A stretch of DNA of 35,200 nucleotides from Betaproteobacteria bacterium (lineage in GTDB: Bacteria; Pseudomonadota; Gammaproteobacteria; Burkholderiales; SG8-39), in assembly GCA_025356085.1 (NCBI GenBank), contig JANXUV010000210.1, positions 1-35,200 on the forward strand. The letters run 5' to 3'. A program made the translations under genes and the position numbers. This document shows, one piece after another, positions 1-9,467 of this stretch; positions within the stretch are counted from its first letter, which is position 1; every line of letters starts with the position of its first letter. Below the pieces are notes generated by a model. It searched no databases and was not told the origin of the DNA. It was given only the letters and a program-made list of their open reading frames with translations.

Positions 1-141
1 GAGATGGTGATGCCGGGGGACAACATCAAGATGGTGGTGACGCTGATCACCCCGATCGCGATGGAGCAGGGGCTGCGCTTTGCCATCCGCGAGGGCGGCA
101 AGACCGTCGGCGCCGGCGTCGTCGCCAAGGTCATCGAATAG
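1..141 (+). CDS. tuf: Elongation factor Tu, C-terminal end (partial)
   Basis: The first 46 codons read in frame 1 to a TAG stop and match the end of the EF-Tu C-terminal beta-barrel: MVMPGDN, then a run containing [17 protein letters not shown], and the ending [14 protein letters not shown]-Tu is the GTPase that delivers aminoacyl-tRNA to the ribosome. The 5' part lies outside the window. It sits two bases upstream of rpsJ, the usual tuf-rpsJ arrangement linking the str and S10 operons in Betaproteobacteria, so S10 is probably at least partly co-transcribed with tuf. Confidence 0.97.
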   Translation, partial: EMVMPGDNIKMVVTLITPIAMEQGLRFAIREGGKTVGAGVVAKVIE

Positions 142-143
142 AC

Positions 144-455
144 ATGGAAAGCCAACGCATCCGTATTCGCCTCAAGGCGTTCGACTACCGGTTGATCGAT
201 CAGTCGGCGCTCGAGATCGTCGACACCGCCAAGCGCACCGGCGCGGTGGTTCGCGGCCCGGTGCCGCTGCCGACGCGCAAGGCGCGCTTCGACCTGCTGC
301 GCTCGCCGCATGCCGACAAGACCTCGCGCGAACAGCTCGAGATCCGCACGCACCTGAGGCTGATGGACATCATCGACCCGACGGACAAGACAGTGGACGC
401 GCTGATGAAGCTCGACCTGCCGGCCGGCGTGGACGTTGAGATCAAGGTCAAGTAG
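144..455 (+). CDS. rpsJ: 30S ribosomal protein S10
   Basis: This 103-residue protein has the normal S10 length and sequence, starting [19 protein letters not shown] and containing the conserved GPVPLPT loop and the end [10 protein letters not shown]10 is in the 30S head and also acts as NusE in transcription antitermination. The ATG is two bases after the tuf stop, so it probably depends on ribosomes finishing tuf. It is the first gene of the S10 operon. No S10 leader like that of Escherichia coli can be fitted between tuf and rpsJ. Confidence 0.98.
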   Translation: MESQRIRIRLKAFDYRLIDQSALEIVDTAKRTGAVVRGPVPLPTRKARFDLLRSPHADKTSREQLEIRTHLRLMDIIDPTDKTVDALMKLDLPAGVDVEIKVK

Positions 456-556
456 CAGAAAGCAAAGCAGCATCGCGGTAACAAGTGCAGTGCCGGCCAA
501 CAGGAGCCGGCGCCCCCGGAAGAAGGGGGTCAAACATAAAAGATGGAGAAGTGGTC
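456..556 (+). promoter_or_regulatory. rpsJ-rplC intergenic leader with two hairpins
   Basis: This is a 101-base gap inside an otherwise tightly packed operon. It holds two adjacent GC-rich inverted repeats: GCCGGC at 492-497 paired with GCCGGC at 506-511, and CCCCC at 513-517 paired with GGGGG at 525-529. A GGAG Shine-Dalgarno-like element at 545-548 precedes the rplC ATG at 557. No T-run follows the second hairpin, so it is not a clear terminator. It may be an RNA processing site or a translational control site for rplC; that role is inferred. Confidence 0.5.
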
Positions 557-1255
557 ATGACGATAGGACTGGTCGGCCGCAAGGTCGGCATGATGCGCAT
601 CTTCACCGACGAGGGCGACGCCCAGCCGGTGACCGTGCTTGACGTCTCCGACAACCGGATCACGCAGATCAAGAGCACTGACAAGGACGGCTATCTGGCC
701 GTCCAGGTCGCGTTCGGCAAGCGGCGCGCGAGTCGCGTGAAGAAGTCGCTCGCCGGCCACCTCGCCAAGGCGGCGGTGGAAGCGGGCCATGTGCTTCGCG
801 AATTCCGCGCCGAAGCCAAGGAACTCGCCGAGCTGAAGGTCGGCGGCAAGATCGGCGTCGAAATCTTCAAGGTCGGCCAGACGGTGGACGTGCAGGGCAC
901 GACGATCGGCAAGGGCTTCGCCGGCGTCATCAAGCGCCACCACTTCTCCTCGAACCGCGAGACCCACGGCAACTCGATCACCACCCGCGCGCAGGGCTCG
1001 ACCGGCCAGCGTCAGGATCCGGGCCGCGTGTTCCCGGGCAAGCGCATGGCGGGCCATCTCGGAAACGTCAAGCGCACCACGCAGAACCTCACGGTCGTGC
1101 GCATCGACGCCGAGCGCCAGCTGCTCATGGTGAAAGGCTCGGTGCCGGGCTTTTCCGGGCGCGACGTGATCGTGCGCTCGGCGGTGAAGGGTCAGAAGAA
1201 GGTAGTGGTTCAGAAAGCGGCCGAGCAGAAGCCGGGCGCGAAGGCGAAGGCCTGA
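557..1255 (+). CDS. rplC: 50S ribosomal protein L3
   Basis: This 232-residue protein begins [16 protein letters not shown] and carries the L3 core [19 protein letters not shown] followed by [12 protein letters not shown]3 is an early-assembling 23S rRNA binder whose long loop reaches the peptidyl transferase centre. The frame stays open upstream to 485, but the residues before 557 do not resemble L3, and 557 has a GGAG motif 8 bases upstream, so 557 is chosen. The C-terminus runs about 20 residues past the usual end and is Lys/Ala/Gln-rich ([19 protein letters not shown]), like other tailed proteins in this cluster. Confidence 0.96.
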   Translation: MTIGLVGRKVGMMRIFTDEGDAQPVTVLDVSDNRITQIKSTDKDGYLAVQVAFGKRRASRVKKSLAGHLAKAAVEAGHVLREFRAEAKELAELKVGGKIGVEIFKVGQTVDVQGTTIGKGFAGVIKRHHFSSNRETHGNSITTRAQGSTGQRQDPGRVFPGKRMAGHLGNVKRTTQNLTVVRIDAERQLLMVKGSVPGFSGRDVIVRSAVKGQKKVVVQKAAEQKPGAKAKA

Positions 1256-1257
1256 CC

Positions 1258-1887
1258 ATGGAACTGAAACTCATTAGCGAAAAAGGCGGCGACAAGGGCT
1301 CGGCGGGCACCACTTCCGCGAAAGACGAGATTTTCGGCCGCGACTTCAACGAAGCGCTGATCCACCAGCTGGTGATTTCCTATGCGGCGAACGCGCGCAT
1401 GGGCACGCGCAAGCAGAAGGATCGCGGCGAAGTGCGCCACTCGACCAAGAAGCCCTGGCGCCAGAAGGGTACCGGGCGCGCGCGTGCCGGCATGACCTCC
1501 AGCCCGCTGTGGCGCGGCGGCGGCAAGATCTTTCCCAACACCCCTGACGAGAATTTCTCGCAGAAGGTGAATCGCAAGATGTACCGCGCCGGCATGGCCT
1601 CGATCCTGTCGCAGCTCGCGCGCGAAGACCGCATTCGCGTGGTCGAAGAGTTCAAGGTCGAGCATCCGAAGACCAAGCTGCTCGCGCAGAAGGTGAAGTC
1701 GATGGGCTTCGACCAGGTGCTGGTGATCACCGCCGAGCCGGACAGCAATCTTGCGCTGTCCTCGCGCAACCTGCCGAACGTGGAAGTGATCGCGGCCAAG
1801 CAGGCGAATCCGGTGGCGCTGGTGCGCTACCCGACAGTGCTGATGACCAAAGGCGCGCTCGCCAAGCTCGAGGAGATGTTCAAATGA
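1258..1887 (+). CDS. rplD: 50S ribosomal protein L4
   Basis: At 209 residues this is the normal L4 length. It shows the conserved extended loop with [22 protein letters not shown] and GRARAGM, which in the family lines the exit tunnel. L4 binds 23S rRNA, and in some bacteria represses its own S10 operon; no such leader is visible here. The first residues ([19 protein letters not shown]) differ from the usual compact start. It begins two bases after rplC and overlaps rplW by ATGA. Confidence 0.97.
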   Translation: MELKLISEKGGDKGSAGTTSAKDEIFGRDFNEALIHQLVISYAANARMGTRKQKDRGEVRHSTKKPWRQKGTGRARAGMTSSPLWRGGGKIFPNTPDENFSQKVNRKMYRAGMASILSQLAREDRIRVVEEFKVEHPKTKLLAQKVKSMGFDQVLVITAEPDSNLALSSRNLPNVEVIAAKQANPVALVRYPTVLMTKGALAKLEEMFK

Positions 1888-2198
1888 CCGCGGTGAAGAA
1901 ATACAACGCCGAGCAGCTGATGCAGGTGCTGCTCGCGCCGGTGGTTTCGGAAAAGAGCACGCGCGTCGCCGACAAGAACCGCCAGTACGTGTTCCGCGTC
2001 GCCGACGCGGCGACCAAGCCGGAGATCAAGGCGGCGGTGGAACTGCTGTTCAAAACCAAGGTCGACTCGGTCACGGTGAGCCGCGTCAAGGGCAAGAAAA
2101 AGCGCTTCGGCCGCTTCATGGGCCGCCGCAACAACTGGAAGAAGGCCTACGTGTGCCTGGCCGTGGGCCAGGAAATCAACTTTGCGGTGACGGAGTAA
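1884..2198 (+). CDS. rplW: 50S ribosomal protein L23
   Basis: This 104-residue protein contains the L23 signature: the [11 protein letters not shown] start region, [21 protein letters not shown], and [14 protein letters not shown]23 sits at the tunnel exit and docks trigger factor and SRP. Its ATG overlaps the rplD stop (ATGA at 1884-1887), implying translational coupling. Length is normal and no tail is present. Confidence 0.97.
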   Translation: MTAVKKYNAEQLMQVLLAPVVSEKSTRVADKNRQYVFRVADAATKPEIKAAVELLFKTKVDSVTVSRVKGKKKRFGRFMGRRNNWKKAYVCLAVGQEINFAVTE

Positions 2199-2201
2199 GC
2201 C

Positions 2202-3029
2202 ATGCCATTGATGAAGGTAAAGCCCACGTCACCCGGCCGCCGCGCGCTGGTCAAAGTGGTCACGCCCGACCTGCACAAGGGCGAACCGCACTGGCCGCTG
2301 GTCGAGAAGCAGAACCGCGGCAGCGGCCGCAACAACCTGGGCCGCATCACGATGCGGCACAAGGGCGGCGGCCACAAGCAGCACTACCGCGTCATCGATT
2401 TTCGCCGCGACAAGGACGGCATCCAGGCAACCGTCGAGCGGCTGGACTACGACCCCAACCGCAGCGCCCACCTAGCCCTTCTGCTGTACGCCGACGGCGA
2501 GCGCCGCTACATCATCGCGCCCAAGGGCCTGACCGCGGGCACGCAGCTCGTTTCCGGCGCGGAGGCGCCGATCAAGACGGGCAACACGCTGCCGCTCAGG
2601 AGCATTCCGGTCGGCACCACGGTGCACTGCATCGAGATGCTGCCGGGCAAGGGCGCGCAGATGGCCCGCTCCGCGGGCACTTCGGCGCAGCTGCTGGCGC
2701 GCGAAGGTTCGTACGCGCAGCTGCGGCTGCGCTCGGGCGAGATTCGCAAGGTGCACGTCGATTGCCGCGCCACCATCGGTGAAGTCGGCAACGAAGAACA
2801 CAACCTGGAATCGATCGGCAAGGCCGGGCGCAAGCGCTGGCGCGGCGTCAAGCCGACGGTGCGCGGCGTGGCCATGAACCCGATCGATCACCCGCACGGC
2901 GGCGGCGAAGGCCGTACCTCGTCGGGGCGACCCCCGGTGTCCCCATGGGGCGTGCAGACCAAGGGCTTCAAAACCCGGCGCAATAAGCGGACGCAGGTGA
3001 TGATCGTCCGCGACCGTCGAACGAAATAG
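2202..3029 (+). CDS. rplB: 50S ribosomal protein L2
   Basis: This 275-residue protein has the normal L2 length. It contains [18 protein letters not shown] near residues 47-64 and the C-terminal [19 protein letters not shown], whose conserved His belongs to the region required for peptidyl transferase activity. L2 is a primary 23S rRNA binder needed for subunit association. It starts three bases after rplW and is followed by rpsS with a 13-base gap. Confidence 0.98.
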   Translation: MPLMKVKPTSPGRRALVKVVTPDLHKGEPHWPLVEKQNRGSGRNNLGRITMRHKGGGHKQHYRVIDFRRDKDGIQATVERLDYDPNRSAHLALLLYADGERRYIIAPKGLTAGTQLVSGAEAPIKTGNTLPLRSIPVGTTVHCIEMLPGKGAQMARSAGTSAQLLAREGSYAQLRLRSGEIRKVHVDCRATIGEVGNEEHNLESIGKAGRKRWRGVKPTVRGVAMNPIDHPHGGGEGRTSSGRPPVSPWGVQTKGFKTRRNKRTQVMIVRDRRTK

Positions 3030-3042
3030 GGAAGGCTAGAAA

Positions 3043-3402
3043 ATGTCCCGCTCAATCAAGAAAGGTCCCTTCGTGGACTACCACCTCATGGCCAAGGTCG
3101 ACAAGGCGCGCAATACCAGCGACAAGCGCCCGATCAAGACCTGGTCGCGCCGCTCGACGGTGATGCCGGATTTCGTCGGCCTGACCCTGGCCGTGCACAA
3201 CGGCAAGCAGCACGTGCCGGTGTACGTCACCGAGAACATGGTCGGGCACAAGCTCGGCGAGTTCGCGCTGACGCGCATCTTCAAGAGCCACTCGGCGGCC
3301 GGCAAGCGCACCGAGGAGTCCGCTTCGAGGGCGCCGGTGGCCGCCCCGGGCGCGGCAGCGCCGGCGGCCGCGCCTGCCGCTGCTCCAGCGGCGAAGAAGT
3401 AA
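3043..3402 (+). CDS. rpsS: 30S ribosomal protein S19 with Ala/Pro-rich C-terminal tail
   Basis: Residues 1 to about 90 are a standard S19: [16 protein letters not shown], then [25 protein letters not shown], then [15 protein letters not shown]19 lies in the 30S head next to S13. The usual protein is about 91-93 residues, but this one is 119. The extra roughly 27 residues are almost all Ala and Pro, repeating APAAAPAAA and ending KK. The tail is encoded by high-GC sequence in frame, and rplV begins 10 bases after the stop, so a frameshift is unlikely. Confidence 0.96.
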   Translation: MSRSIKKGPFVDYHLMAKVDKARNTSDKRPIKTWSRRSTVMPDFVGLTLAVHNGKQHVPVYVTENMVGHKLGEFALTRIFKSHSAAGKRTEESASRAPVAAPGAAAPAAAPAAAPAAKK

Positions 3403-3411
3403 GGAGCCGAC

Positions 3412-3741
3412 ATGGAAACCAAAGCATCTCTGCGCGGCGCGCACCTGTCGGCCCAGAAAGGCCGCCTGGTGGCGGATCTGGTGCGCGGCAAGAAGGTGGA
3501 CCAGGCGATCAACATTCTTGCTTTCTCGCCGAAAGCCGGCGCGGCCCTGATCAAGAAGCTGCTGGAGTCCGCGATCGCCAACGCCGAGCACAACGACGGC
3601 GCGGACATCGACTCGCTCAAGGTGAAGACGATCCACGTCGAGCGCGGCTCGTTCGCGCGGCGTTTCCATGCGCGCGCCAAGGGGCGCGGCACCAGGGTGC
3701 TCAGGCATTCCTGCCACATCTACGTCACGGTCGGGGATTAG
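3412..3741 (+). CDS. rplV: 50S ribosomal protein L22
   Basis: This 109-residue protein has normal L22 length and motifs: [23 protein letters not shown] at the start, [12 protein letters not shown] in the middle, and the beta-hairpin region [19 protein letters not shown] that lines the exit tunnel and influences macrolide binding. It lies between rpsS and rpsC with gaps of 9 and 3 bases and shares their transcript. Confidence 0.98.
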   Translation: METKASLRGAHLSAQKGRLVADLVRGKKVDQAINILAFSPKAGAALIKKLLESAIANAEHNDGADIDSLKVKTIHVERGSFARRFHARAKGRGTRVLRHSCHIYVTVGD

Positions 3742-3744
3742 CAC

Positions 3745-4620
3745 ATGGGACAGAAAATAAATCCGACCGGCTTCCGGCTCGCGGTAAACCGCAACTGGAG
3801 CTCCAAGTGGTACGCCAACAACCGCAGCTTCGCGGGCATGCTGGCCGAGGATGTGAAGGTACGCACCTTCCTGAAGAAGAAGCTCGCGCACGCTTCCGTG
3901 GGCCGGGTGCTGATCGAGCGCCCCGCCAAGGACGCGCGAATCACCATCTTCTCGGCGCGGCCGGGCGTGGTGATCGGCAAGAAGGGCGAGGAGATCGAAT
4001 CGCTAAAGGCCGAGCTGCGCCGCATCATGGGCGTACAGCAGGTGCACGTGAACATCGAAGAGATCCGCAAGCCCGAGACCGATGCCCAGCTGGTCGCCGA
4101 CTCGATCGCGCAGCAGCTCGAGAAGCGCATCATGTTCCGCCGCGCCATGAAGCGCGCGATGCAGAACGCGATGCGTCTGGGCGCGCAGGGCGTGAAGATC
4201 ATGAGTTCCGGTCGCCTGAACGGCCACGAGATCGCCCGCACCGAGTGGTACCGCGAAGGTCGTGTGCCGCTGCACACGCTGCGTGCCGACATCGACTACG
4301 GCACCAGCGAGGCGAAAACCAGCTACGGCGTGATCGGCGTCAAGGTCTGGGTCTACAAGGGCGAAGTGATGCCCAAGGGTGAAGCGCAGGCCGCGCTGCC
4401 CGCGACGGCTCCGGCTGCCGCCCAGCCGGAAGCGCCGGCTGAGCAGAAGCGCGCGAAGAAGCCGGCGCCGAAAATCGGCGCCAGGCGCGCGCCCGCCAGG
4501 CCGAAGGCCGCCGAGGGCGACAAGAAGCCCGTGAGGAAAGCCGACGCCCCGGCGCCGAAGACTACCGTCAAGCGCGCGAAAAAAATCGTCAAGGACGACG
4601 GCGGCGAGAAAAAGGAATAA
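3745..4620 (+). CDS. rpsC: 30S ribosomal protein S3 with long basic C-terminal extension
   Basis: Residues 1 to about 212 are a normal S3, starting [18 protein letters not shown], with the KH-domain GKKG loop at residues 78-81 and [16 protein letters not shown] near the end of the fold. S3 is at the mRNA entry channel and contributes helicase activity. E. coli S3 is 233 residues; this one is 291. The additional tail is low-complexity Ala/Pro/Lys/Arg (for example [19 protein letters not shown]) and probably disordered. The next gene starts three bases after the stop. Confidence 0.97.
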   Translation: MGQKINPTGFRLAVNRNWSSKWYANNRSFAGMLAEDVKVRTFLKKKLAHASVGRVLIERPAKDARITIFSARPGVVIGKKGEEIESLKAELRRIMGVQQVHVNIEEIRKPETDAQLVADSIAQQLEKRIMFRRAMKRAMQNAMRLGAQGVKIMSSGRLNGHEIARTEWYREGRVPLHTLRADIDYGTSEAKTSYGVIGVKVWVYKGEVMPKGEAQAALPATAPAAAQPEAPAEQKRAKKPAPKIGARRAPARPKAAEGDKKPVRKADAPAPKTTVKRAKKIVKDDGGEKKE

Positions 4621-4623
4621 GCC

Positions 4624-5037
4624 ATGCTTCAACCCTCACGCACCAAGTACCGCAAGCAGCAGAAGGGCCGTAACACCGGCATCGCTACACGCGGCAACAA
4701 GGTCTCCTTCGGAGAGTACGGCCTGAAGGCGACCACGCGCGGGCGCCTGACGGCGCGCCAGCTCGAGGCCGCGCGGCGGACCCTCTCGCGCCACATCAAG
4801 CGCGGCGGCCGGGTCTGGATCCGCGTGTTCCCGGACAAGCCGATTTCCCGCAAGCCCGCCGAGGTCCGCATGGGCAACGGCAAGGGCAATCCGGAATACT
4901 TCGTCTGCGAAATCCAGCCGGGCAAGATCATTTTTGAGATGGACGGCGTGGATGCCGCCCTCGCAAAAGAAGCGTTTGCGCTAGCCGCCGCCAAGCTGCC
5001 GTTCAGAACCACGTCCGTGCACCGGATGCTGGGTTGA
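4624..5037 (+). CDS. rplP: 50S ribosomal protein L16
   Basis: This 137-residue protein is full length and typical: [19 protein letters not shown], the GEYGLKA segment, and [22 protein letters not shown]16 is needed to complete the tRNA A-site environment of the 50S subunit. It follows rpsC after three bases and precedes rpmC by 18 bases. Confidence 0.98.
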   Translation: MLQPSRTKYRKQQKGRNTGIATRGNKVSFGEYGLKATTRGRLTARQLEAARRTLSRHIKRGGRVWIRVFPDKPISRKPAEVRMGNGKGNPEYFVCEIQPGKIIFEMDGVDAALAKEAFALAAAKLPFRTTSVHRMLG

Positions 5038-5055
5038 GAATCGAAGGGACATGCC

Positions 5056-5247
5056 ATGAAAGCCAATGAATTCCGCGCCAAGAATGGCGACGACCTGCAG
5101 AAAGAGCTGAACGAACTGCTGAAGGCGCAGTTCGGCCTGCGCATGCAGCATTCGACGCAGCAGTTGGCGAACAACAGCCAGATCCGGAAGGTGCGGCGCG
5201 ACATCGCGCGCGTGCGCACCGTCATGAAGGAGAAAGTCGCAAAATGA
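5056..5247 (+). CDS. rpmC: 50S ribosomal protein L29
   Basis: This 63-residue, mostly helical protein matches L29: [31 protein letters not shown] and the end [18 protein letters not shown], split here for length but contiguous with short linkers. L29 lies near the tunnel exit beside L23. Its stop overlaps the rpsQ start as ATGA at 5244-5247, implying translational coupling. Confidence 0.97.
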   Translation: MKANEFRAKNGDDLQKELNELLKAQFGLRMQHSTQQLANNSQIRKVRRDIARVRTVMKEKVAK

Positions 5248-5552
5248 ACGCCGCCGCAACCGAGCAAGCCGCCCCCGCCCCCGAGCCGAAGGCGAACGTC
5301 GCCAACAAGCGCAAGTTGGTCGGCCGCGTGGTGAGCAACAAGATGCAGAAGACCGTGGTGGTCAAGGTCGAGCGCCGGGTGACGCACCCGACCTTCGGCA
5401 AGATCATCACCCGGTCGAGCAAGTACCACGCGCATGTCGCCACCGGCGCCTTCCAGGAAGGCGATCTGGTCGAGATCGTCGAATGCCGGCCGATCTCCAA
5501 AACCAAGTCCTGGGCCGTTACACGGCTTGTAGAGAAGTCGAAAGCCGTTTAA
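5244..5552 (+). CDS. rpsQ: 30S ribosomal protein S17 with N-terminal extension
   Basis: The S17 OB-fold core is clear: [21 protein letters not shown], then [18 protein letters not shown], then [19 protein letters not shown]17 is a primary 16S rRNA binder. The protein is 102 residues against 80-90 normally. The first about 20 residues ([20 protein letters not shown]) are an Ala/Pro-rich extension. The start is set by the ATGA overlap with rpmC, and no later ATG precedes the core. Its TAA lies within the terminator hairpin, so S17 ends the S10 operon. Confidence 0.96.
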   Translation: MNAAATEQAAPAPEPKANVANKRKLVGRVVSNKMQKTVVVKVERRVTHPTFGKIITRSSKYHAHVATGAFQEGDLVEIVECRPISKTKSWAVTRLVEKSKAV

Positions 5553-5568
5553 AATTAACGGCTTTTCT
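5541..5568 (+). terminator. Intrinsic terminator at the end of the S10 operon
   Basis: A perfect 9-base stem pairs 5541-5549 (AAAGCCGTT) with 5557-5565 (AACGGCTTT) around a 7-base loop, and is followed by a short T-rich end (TTTTCT). The rpsQ TAA at 5550-5552 lies in the loop. A stem of this quality with a U-tract is a good rho-independent terminator, and it sits exactly between the S10 and spc gene blocks. Confidence 0.75.
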
Positions 5569-5651
5569 GCCCCGTACGGGGTCCAAAACTGTCCGAAGGA
5601 TACGGGGCCTTAGCCCCGCGCCCCGCGGTTCAAGTTGGAGGAAGTAAAACC
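5569..5651 (+). promoter_or_regulatory. spc operon leader with palindromes
   Basis: This leader between the terminator and rplN holds a 12-base perfect palindrome CCCCGTACGGGG at 5570-5581 and a hairpin CGGGGC (5603-5608) paired with GCCCCG (5613-5618). The word TACGGGG occurs twice (5575-5581 and 5601-5607). A GGAGG element at 5637-5641 serves rplN. I could not find a convincing -35/-10 pair, although a promoter or partial readthrough must feed the spc genes. The function of the palindromes is unknown. Confidence 0.5.
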
Positions 5652-6020
5652 ATGATTCAGATGCAATCCGTGCTGGACGTCGCCGATAACACCGGCGCGC
5701 GCGCTGTCATGTGCATCAAGGTGCTGGGCGGCTCGAAGCGCCGCTATGCCTCGATCGGCGATGTGATCAAGGTCAGCATCAAGGATGCCGCGCCGCGCGG
5801 CCGCGTGAAGAAGGGCGAGGTCTACGACGCAGTCGTGGTGCGCACCGCCAAAGGCGTGCGCCGTGGCGACGGCTCCCTGGTGCGGTTCGACTCGAACGCA
5901 GTAGTGCTGCTCACCGCCAAGCTCGAACCGATCGGCACTCGCATTTTCGGGCCGGTGACGCGCGAGCTGCGCACCGAGCGCTTCATGAAGATCGTTTCGC
6001 TTGCGCCTGAGGTGCTCTGA
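5652..6020 (+). CDS. rplN: 50S ribosomal protein L14
   Basis: This 122-residue protein has the exact usual L14 length. It begins [20 protein letters not shown] and contains [20 protein letters not shown] and [11 protein letters not shown]14 forms intersubunit bridges with L19. It is the first spc operon gene here, after a strong GGAGG site, and its TGA overlaps the rplX ATG by one base at 6020. Confidence 0.98.
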   Translation: MIQMQSVLDVADNTGARAVMCIKVLGGSKRRYASIGDVIKVSIKDAAPRGRVKKGEVYDAVVVRTAKGVRRGDGSLVRFDSNAVVLLTAKLEPIGTRIFGPVTRELRTERFMKIVSLAPEVL

Positions 6021-6337
6021 TGCAACGGATCAAGAAAGGCGACGAGGTAGTGGTGATTTCCGGTCGCGACAAGGGCAAGCGCGGCGCGGTTCTGCGCCGA
6101 GTCGACGACGAACACGTGGTGGTCGAAGGCGTGAACCGGGTTAAGAAGCACCAGCGCCCGAATCCGATGAAGAACGTCACCGGCGGCATCGTCGACAAGG
6201 ACATGCCGATCCACGTCTCCAATATCGCGCTGTTCAACCCGGCGACCCAGAAGGCCGACCGCGTCGGCTTCAAGCTGCTGAGCGACGGCCGCAAGGTGCG
6301 CGTGTTCCGCTCGAACGGCGAGCAAGTGGACGCGTAA
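6020..6337 (+). CDS. rplX: 50S ribosomal protein L24
   Basis: This 105-residue protein begins with the KOW motif of L24: [21 protein letters not shown]. It also has the conserved [13 protein letters not shown] and [20 protein letters not shown] segments. L24 is an assembly initiator that binds the 5' part of 23S rRNA. It shares one base with rplN (TGATG), which suggests coupled translation. Confidence 0.98.
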   Translation: MQRIKKGDEVVVISGRDKGKRGAVLRRVDDEHVVVEGVNRVKKHQRPNPMKNVTGGIVDKDMPIHVSNIALFNPATQKADRVGFKLLSDGRKVRVFRSNGEQVDA

Positions 6338-6346
6338 GGAACCGCC

Positions 6347-7099
6347 ATGGCCAAAGATAAAGACAAGAACAAAGACGCAAAACCCAAGCAGCAGGAAGCG
6401 CAGCAGCAGCCGAAAGCGCCGAAGAAGGAAGGCGCGCGCAAAGAGGTTGCCTCGGCGCCGCCCAAGGCCACCGGGCCGCAGCAGCCTGCGCCGCCGGCCC
6501 GCCTCGCGGTCCAGTATCGCGACAAGATCGTGCCGGATCTGATGAAGAAGTTCGGCTACACGACGGTGATGCAGGTGCCGCGCATCAAGAAGATCACCAT
6601 CAACATGGGCGTCGGCGAGAGCGTGAACGACAAGAAGGTGCTCGACCACGCGGTCGCCGACATGACCCGCATCGCGGGCCAGAAGCCGGTGGTCACCAAG
6701 ACCCGCAAGTCGATCGCCAACTTCAAGGTGCGCGCCGGCTACCCGGTCGGCTGCATGGTCACGCTGCGCGGCGCGCGCATGTATGAGTTCCTCGACCGCC
6801 TGGTGAACATCGCGATCCCGCGCATCCGCGACTTCCGCGGCGTCTCCAACCGTTCGTTCGACGGCCGCGGCAGCTACAGCCTCGGGGTCAAGGAACAGAT
6901 CATTTTCCCGGAAATCGAGTACGATAAGATCGACGCGCTGCGCGGCATGGACATCGCCATCAATACCTCGGCGAGGACCGACGACGAAGCGCGCGCGCTG
7001 CTCACTGCATTCCGCTTCCCGTTCAGGCACGACCCGGTCGTCAAGCCGCAGGCTCCGCAGGCCCCGTCGGAATCGAACACGCAAGTACAGAAAGGCTGA
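6347..7099 (+). CDS. rplE: 50S ribosomal protein L5 with N- and C-terminal extensions
   Basis: The L5 core runs from about residue 52 ([21 protein letters not shown]) to about 228 ([11 protein letters not shown]), with ITINMGVGE and [19 protein letters not shown] in between. L5 binds 5S rRNA in the central protuberance. The family is about 179 residues; this one is 250. About 50 extra N-terminal residues are Lys/Gln/Pro/Ala-rich (start [19 protein letters not shown]), and about 22 extra C-terminal residues are Pro/Gln-rich. No start codon lies at the normal L5 start, so the extension is probably translated. Confidence 0.96.
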   Translation: MAKDKDKNKDAKPKQQEAQQQPKAPKKEGARKEVASAPPKATGPQQPAPPARLAVQYRDKIVPDLMKKFGYTTVMQVPRIKKITINMGVGESVNDKKVLDHAVADMTRIAGQKPVVTKTRKSIANFKVRAGYPVGCMVTLRGARMYEFLDRLVNIAIPRIRDFRGVSNRSFDGRGSYSLGVKEQIIFPEIEYDKIDALRGMDIAINTSARTDDEARALLTAFRFPFRHDPVVKPQAPQAPSESNTQVQKG

Positions 7100-7104
7100 C
7101 AAAC

Positions 7105-7410
7105 ATGGCCAGACTCTCAGTCAAACTCCGCGAAAAGAAGCGCCGCAACACCGTCGAGAAGTTCAAGGTGAGACGCGCTGCGCTCCTCGAGATCACCCGC
7201 AACGTCAAGTCGTCCGACGAGGATCGCGACGCGGCGCGCGCCAAGCTGCAGAAGCTGCCGCGCGACGCATCGCCTTCGCGGCTGCGCAACCGCTGTGCCC
7301 TGACCGGGCGCCCGCGGGGCGTGTACAGCAAATTTGGCCTCGGCCGCATCAAGTTGCGTGAACTGGCGATGCGTGGCGAGGTTCCCGGCGTGATCAAGGC
7401 GAGCTGGTAA
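7105..7410 (+). CDS. rpsN: 30S ribosomal protein S14
   Basis: This 101-residue protein is the long, zinc-independent type of S14: it lacks the CxxC pairs of the short form. It has [20 protein letters not shown] and ends [11 protein letters not shown], the classical S14 end. S14 assembles late into the 30S head. Spacing is 5 bases from rplE and 10 bases to rpsH. Confidence 0.97.
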   Translation: MARLSVKLREKKRRNTVEKFKVRRAALLEITRNVKSSDEDRDAARAKLQKLPRDASPSRLRNRCALTGRPRGVYSKFGLGRIKLRELAMRGEVPGVIKASW

Positions 7411-7420
7411 GGAGCCCCTG

Positions 7421-7816
7421 ATGAGCATGACCGATCCGATCGCCGATATGCTGACCCGCATCCGCAATGCCCAGATGGTCGGGCAGGTGGATGTCAGCAT
7501 GCCGTGCTCGAAGCTGAAAATGTCGATTGCCCAGGTGCTGAAGGACGAGGGCTACGTCGAGGACTACGCGGTACGCGACAACGGCCCGAAGAAGGAGCTG
7601 CGTATCGGCCTGAAATATTACGCCGGACGGCCGGTGATCGAGCGCATCGAGCGCATCTCCAAGCCGGGACTGCGCGTCTACAAGGACCGCGACAGCCTGC
7701 CCACGGTCATGAACGGGCTCGGCGTGGCGATCGTTTCGACGTCGCGCGGGGTGATGACGGACCGCAAGGCGCGCGCCACCGGCGTCGGCGGCGAAGTGCT
7801 CTGCATCGTCGCGTAA
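7421..7816 (+). CDS. rpsH: 30S ribosomal protein S8
   Basis: This 131-residue protein has normal S8 length with [19 protein letters not shown] at the start and the 16S rRNA-binding C-terminal [21 protein letters not shown]8 is a primary central-domain binder and, in E. coli, the repressor of the spc operon through the rplE region. Whether that holds here was not visible in the sequence. It is preceded by an AAGGAG site. Confidence 0.98.
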   Translation: MSMTDPIADMLTRIRNAQMVGQVDVSMPCSKLKMSIAQVLKDEGYVEDYAVRDNGPKKELRIGLKYYAGRPVIERIERISKPGLRVYKDRDSLPTVMNGLGVAIVSTSRGVMTDRKARATGVGGEVLCIVA

Positions 7817-7826
7817 GGAGACGGCC

Positions 7827-8360
7827 ATGTCGCGCATTGCAAAGAATCCCATTCCGGTGCCCAAGGGCGTCGAAGTGAACATTTCCCCGGTGCAGATTTC
7901 AGTCAAGGGTCCGCTCGGTATGGTCGCGCGTCCGATGGACCCGAACGTCGGCATCGAGAAAGACGGCGAGACGCTGAAGTGCAAGGCGCTCGGCAACTCG
8001 AACCACGCCAACGCGATGTCCGGAACCATGCGCGCGCTCGTCGCCAACATGGTGGTCGGCGTGACCAAGGGCTTCGAGAAGAAGTTGTCGCTGGTCGGGG
8101 TCGGCTACCGGGCCCAGGCCGCTGGCGACAAGCTGAACCTGTCGCTCGGTTTCTCCCATCCGGTGGTGCAGCAGATGCCCAAGGGAATCAAGGTGGCGAC
8201 GCCGACGCAGACCGAGATCGTGGTTAGCGGCATCGACAAGCAGCTGGTCGGCATGGTCGCCGCGGAGATCCGCGACGTGAAGCCCCCCGAGCCTTACAAG
8301 GGCAAGGGCGTGCGCTACACGGGCGAGGCCATCGTGCTCAAAGAGACGAAGAAGAAGTAA
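7827..8360 (+). CDS. rplF: 50S ribosomal protein L6
   Basis: This 177-residue protein has the normal L6 length and two-domain pattern: [20 protein letters not shown] at the start, the linker [20 protein letters not shown], and the C-terminal signature [15 protein letters not shown]6 sits near the sarcin-ricin loop where translation factors bind. It lies 10 bases after rpsH, preceded by AAGGAG. Confidence 0.98.
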   Translation: MSRIAKNPIPVPKGVEVNISPVQISVKGPLGMVARPMDPNVGIEKDGETLKCKALGNSNHANAMSGTMRALVANMVVGVTKGFEKKLSLVGVGYRAQAAGDKLNLSLGFSHPVVQQMPKGIKVATPTQTEIVVSGIDKQLVGMVAAEIRDVKPPEPYKGKGVRYTGEAIVLKETKKK

Positions 8361-8383
8361 CGCAAGGAATACGGACAACCGCC

Positions 8384-8740
8384 ATGATCGACAAAAATCC
8401 ATCCCGCCTGCGGCGCGCGCGCCAGACTCGGCTCAAGATCCGCGAAATCGGCGCGGTGCGCCTCACCGTGCACCGCACCAACAACCATATTTATGCGCAG
8501 ATCACCTCCTCGGGCGGCGACAAGGTGCTGGCCGCGGCCTCCAGCCTGGAGAAGGACCTGCGTGCCAAGCTGAAGACTGGCGGCAACAAGGGCGCCGCCG
8601 AAGCGGTCGGCCAGCGCATTGCCGAGAAGGCGAAGGCCGCGGGCATTCAGGCCGTCGCCTTCGACCGCGCCGGTTACCGATACCACGGGCGCGTGAAAGC
8701 GCTCGCCGAAGCTGCGCGGGCAGGCGGCCTCAAATTCTAA
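8384..8740 (+). CDS. rplR: 50S ribosomal protein L18
   Basis: This 118-residue protein matches L18: [31 protein letters not shown] and [21 protein letters not shown] near the end. L18 binds 5S rRNA with L5 and L25. It follows rplF by 23 bases and precedes rpsE by 10 bases. Length and sequence are ordinary. Confidence 0.98.
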   Translation: MIDKNPSRLRRARQTRLKIREIGAVRLTVHRTNNHIYAQITSSGGDKVLAAASSLEKDLRAKLKTGGNKGAAEAVGQRIAEKAKAAGIQAVAFDRAGYRYHGRVKALAEAARAGGLKF

Positions 8741-8750
8741 GGATATAGCC

Positions 8751-9281
8751 ATGGCCAAGATGCAGGCAAGACGGGTCCAGCAGCAGGAGGAGCGCGGCGA
8801 CGGGCTGCGTGAAAAGATGGTCGCGGTCAACCGCGTCACCAAGGTGGTGAAGGGAGGCCGCGTGCTCGGCTTCGCTGCGCTCACGGTGGTCGGCGACGGC
8901 GACGGCAGCATCGGCATGGGCAAGGGCAAGGCGCGCGAGGTACCAGTCGCGGTGCAAAAGGCGATGGAGGAAGCGCGCCGCAAGATGTTCAAGGTGAAGC
9001 TGAAAAGCGGCACGCTGCACCACGCGGTGATCGGACGGCACGGCGCGGCCAAAGTGCTGATGCAGCCGGCGTCGGAGGGCACCGGCATCATCGCCGGCGG
9101 CGCCATGCGCGCGGTCTTCGAAGTGATGGGTGTCACCAATATCCTCGCCAAGTGCTTCGGCTCGAGCAATCCCTACAACGTCGTGCGCGCCACGCTGCAG
9201 GGCTTGCAGGCGATGAATACCCCGGCCGAGATCGCCGCCAAGCGCGGCAAGAAGATCGAAGAGATCCTTTCCAAGGAATAG
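8751..9281 (+). CDS. rpsE: 30S ribosomal protein S5
   Basis: This 176-residue protein carries the S5 double-stranded RNA-binding domain ([39 protein letters not shown]) and the C-terminal domain with [15 protein letters not shown] and the [15 protein letters not shown] segment. S5 is at the mRNA entry site and affects decoding accuracy. It is about ten residues longer than the E. coli protein because of a longer N-terminus. Confidence 0.98.
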   Translation: MAKMQARRVQQQEERGDGLREKMVAVNRVTKVVKGGRVLGFAALTVVGDGDGSIGMGKGKAREVPVAVQKAMEEARRKMFKVKLKSGTLHHAVIGRHGAAKVLMQPASEGTGIIAGGAMRAVFEVMGVTNILAKCFGSSNPYNVVRATLQGLQAMNTPAEIAAKRGKKIEEILSKE

Positions 9282-9283
9282 CC

Positions 9284-9466
9284 ATGGCGGCGAAGAAAAT
9301 CAAGGTGAAGCTCGTCAGGAGCACCAACGGCTGCCTGACAGGGCATGTCGCGACGGTGCGCGGTCTGGGCCTGCGCCGCCTTGGCCATGTGGTCGAACTG
9401 ATCGATACCCCGGAAGTGCGGGGCATGATTAACCGGGTGTCGTACCTCGTCAGGCTGGAGAGCTAG
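9284..9466 (+). CDS. rpmD: 50S ribosomal protein L30
   Basis: This 60-residue protein starts ATG two bases after the rpsE stop. It reads [18 protein letters not shown], then [21 protein letters not shown], and ends [12 protein letters not shown], the normal L30 pattern and length. L30 is a small peripheral 50S protein. The next gene starts one base after its TAG. Confidence 0.97.
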   Translation: MAAKKIKVKLVRSTNGCLTGHVATVRGLGLRRLGHVVELIDTPEVRGMINRVSYLVRLES

Positions 9467-9467
9467 G

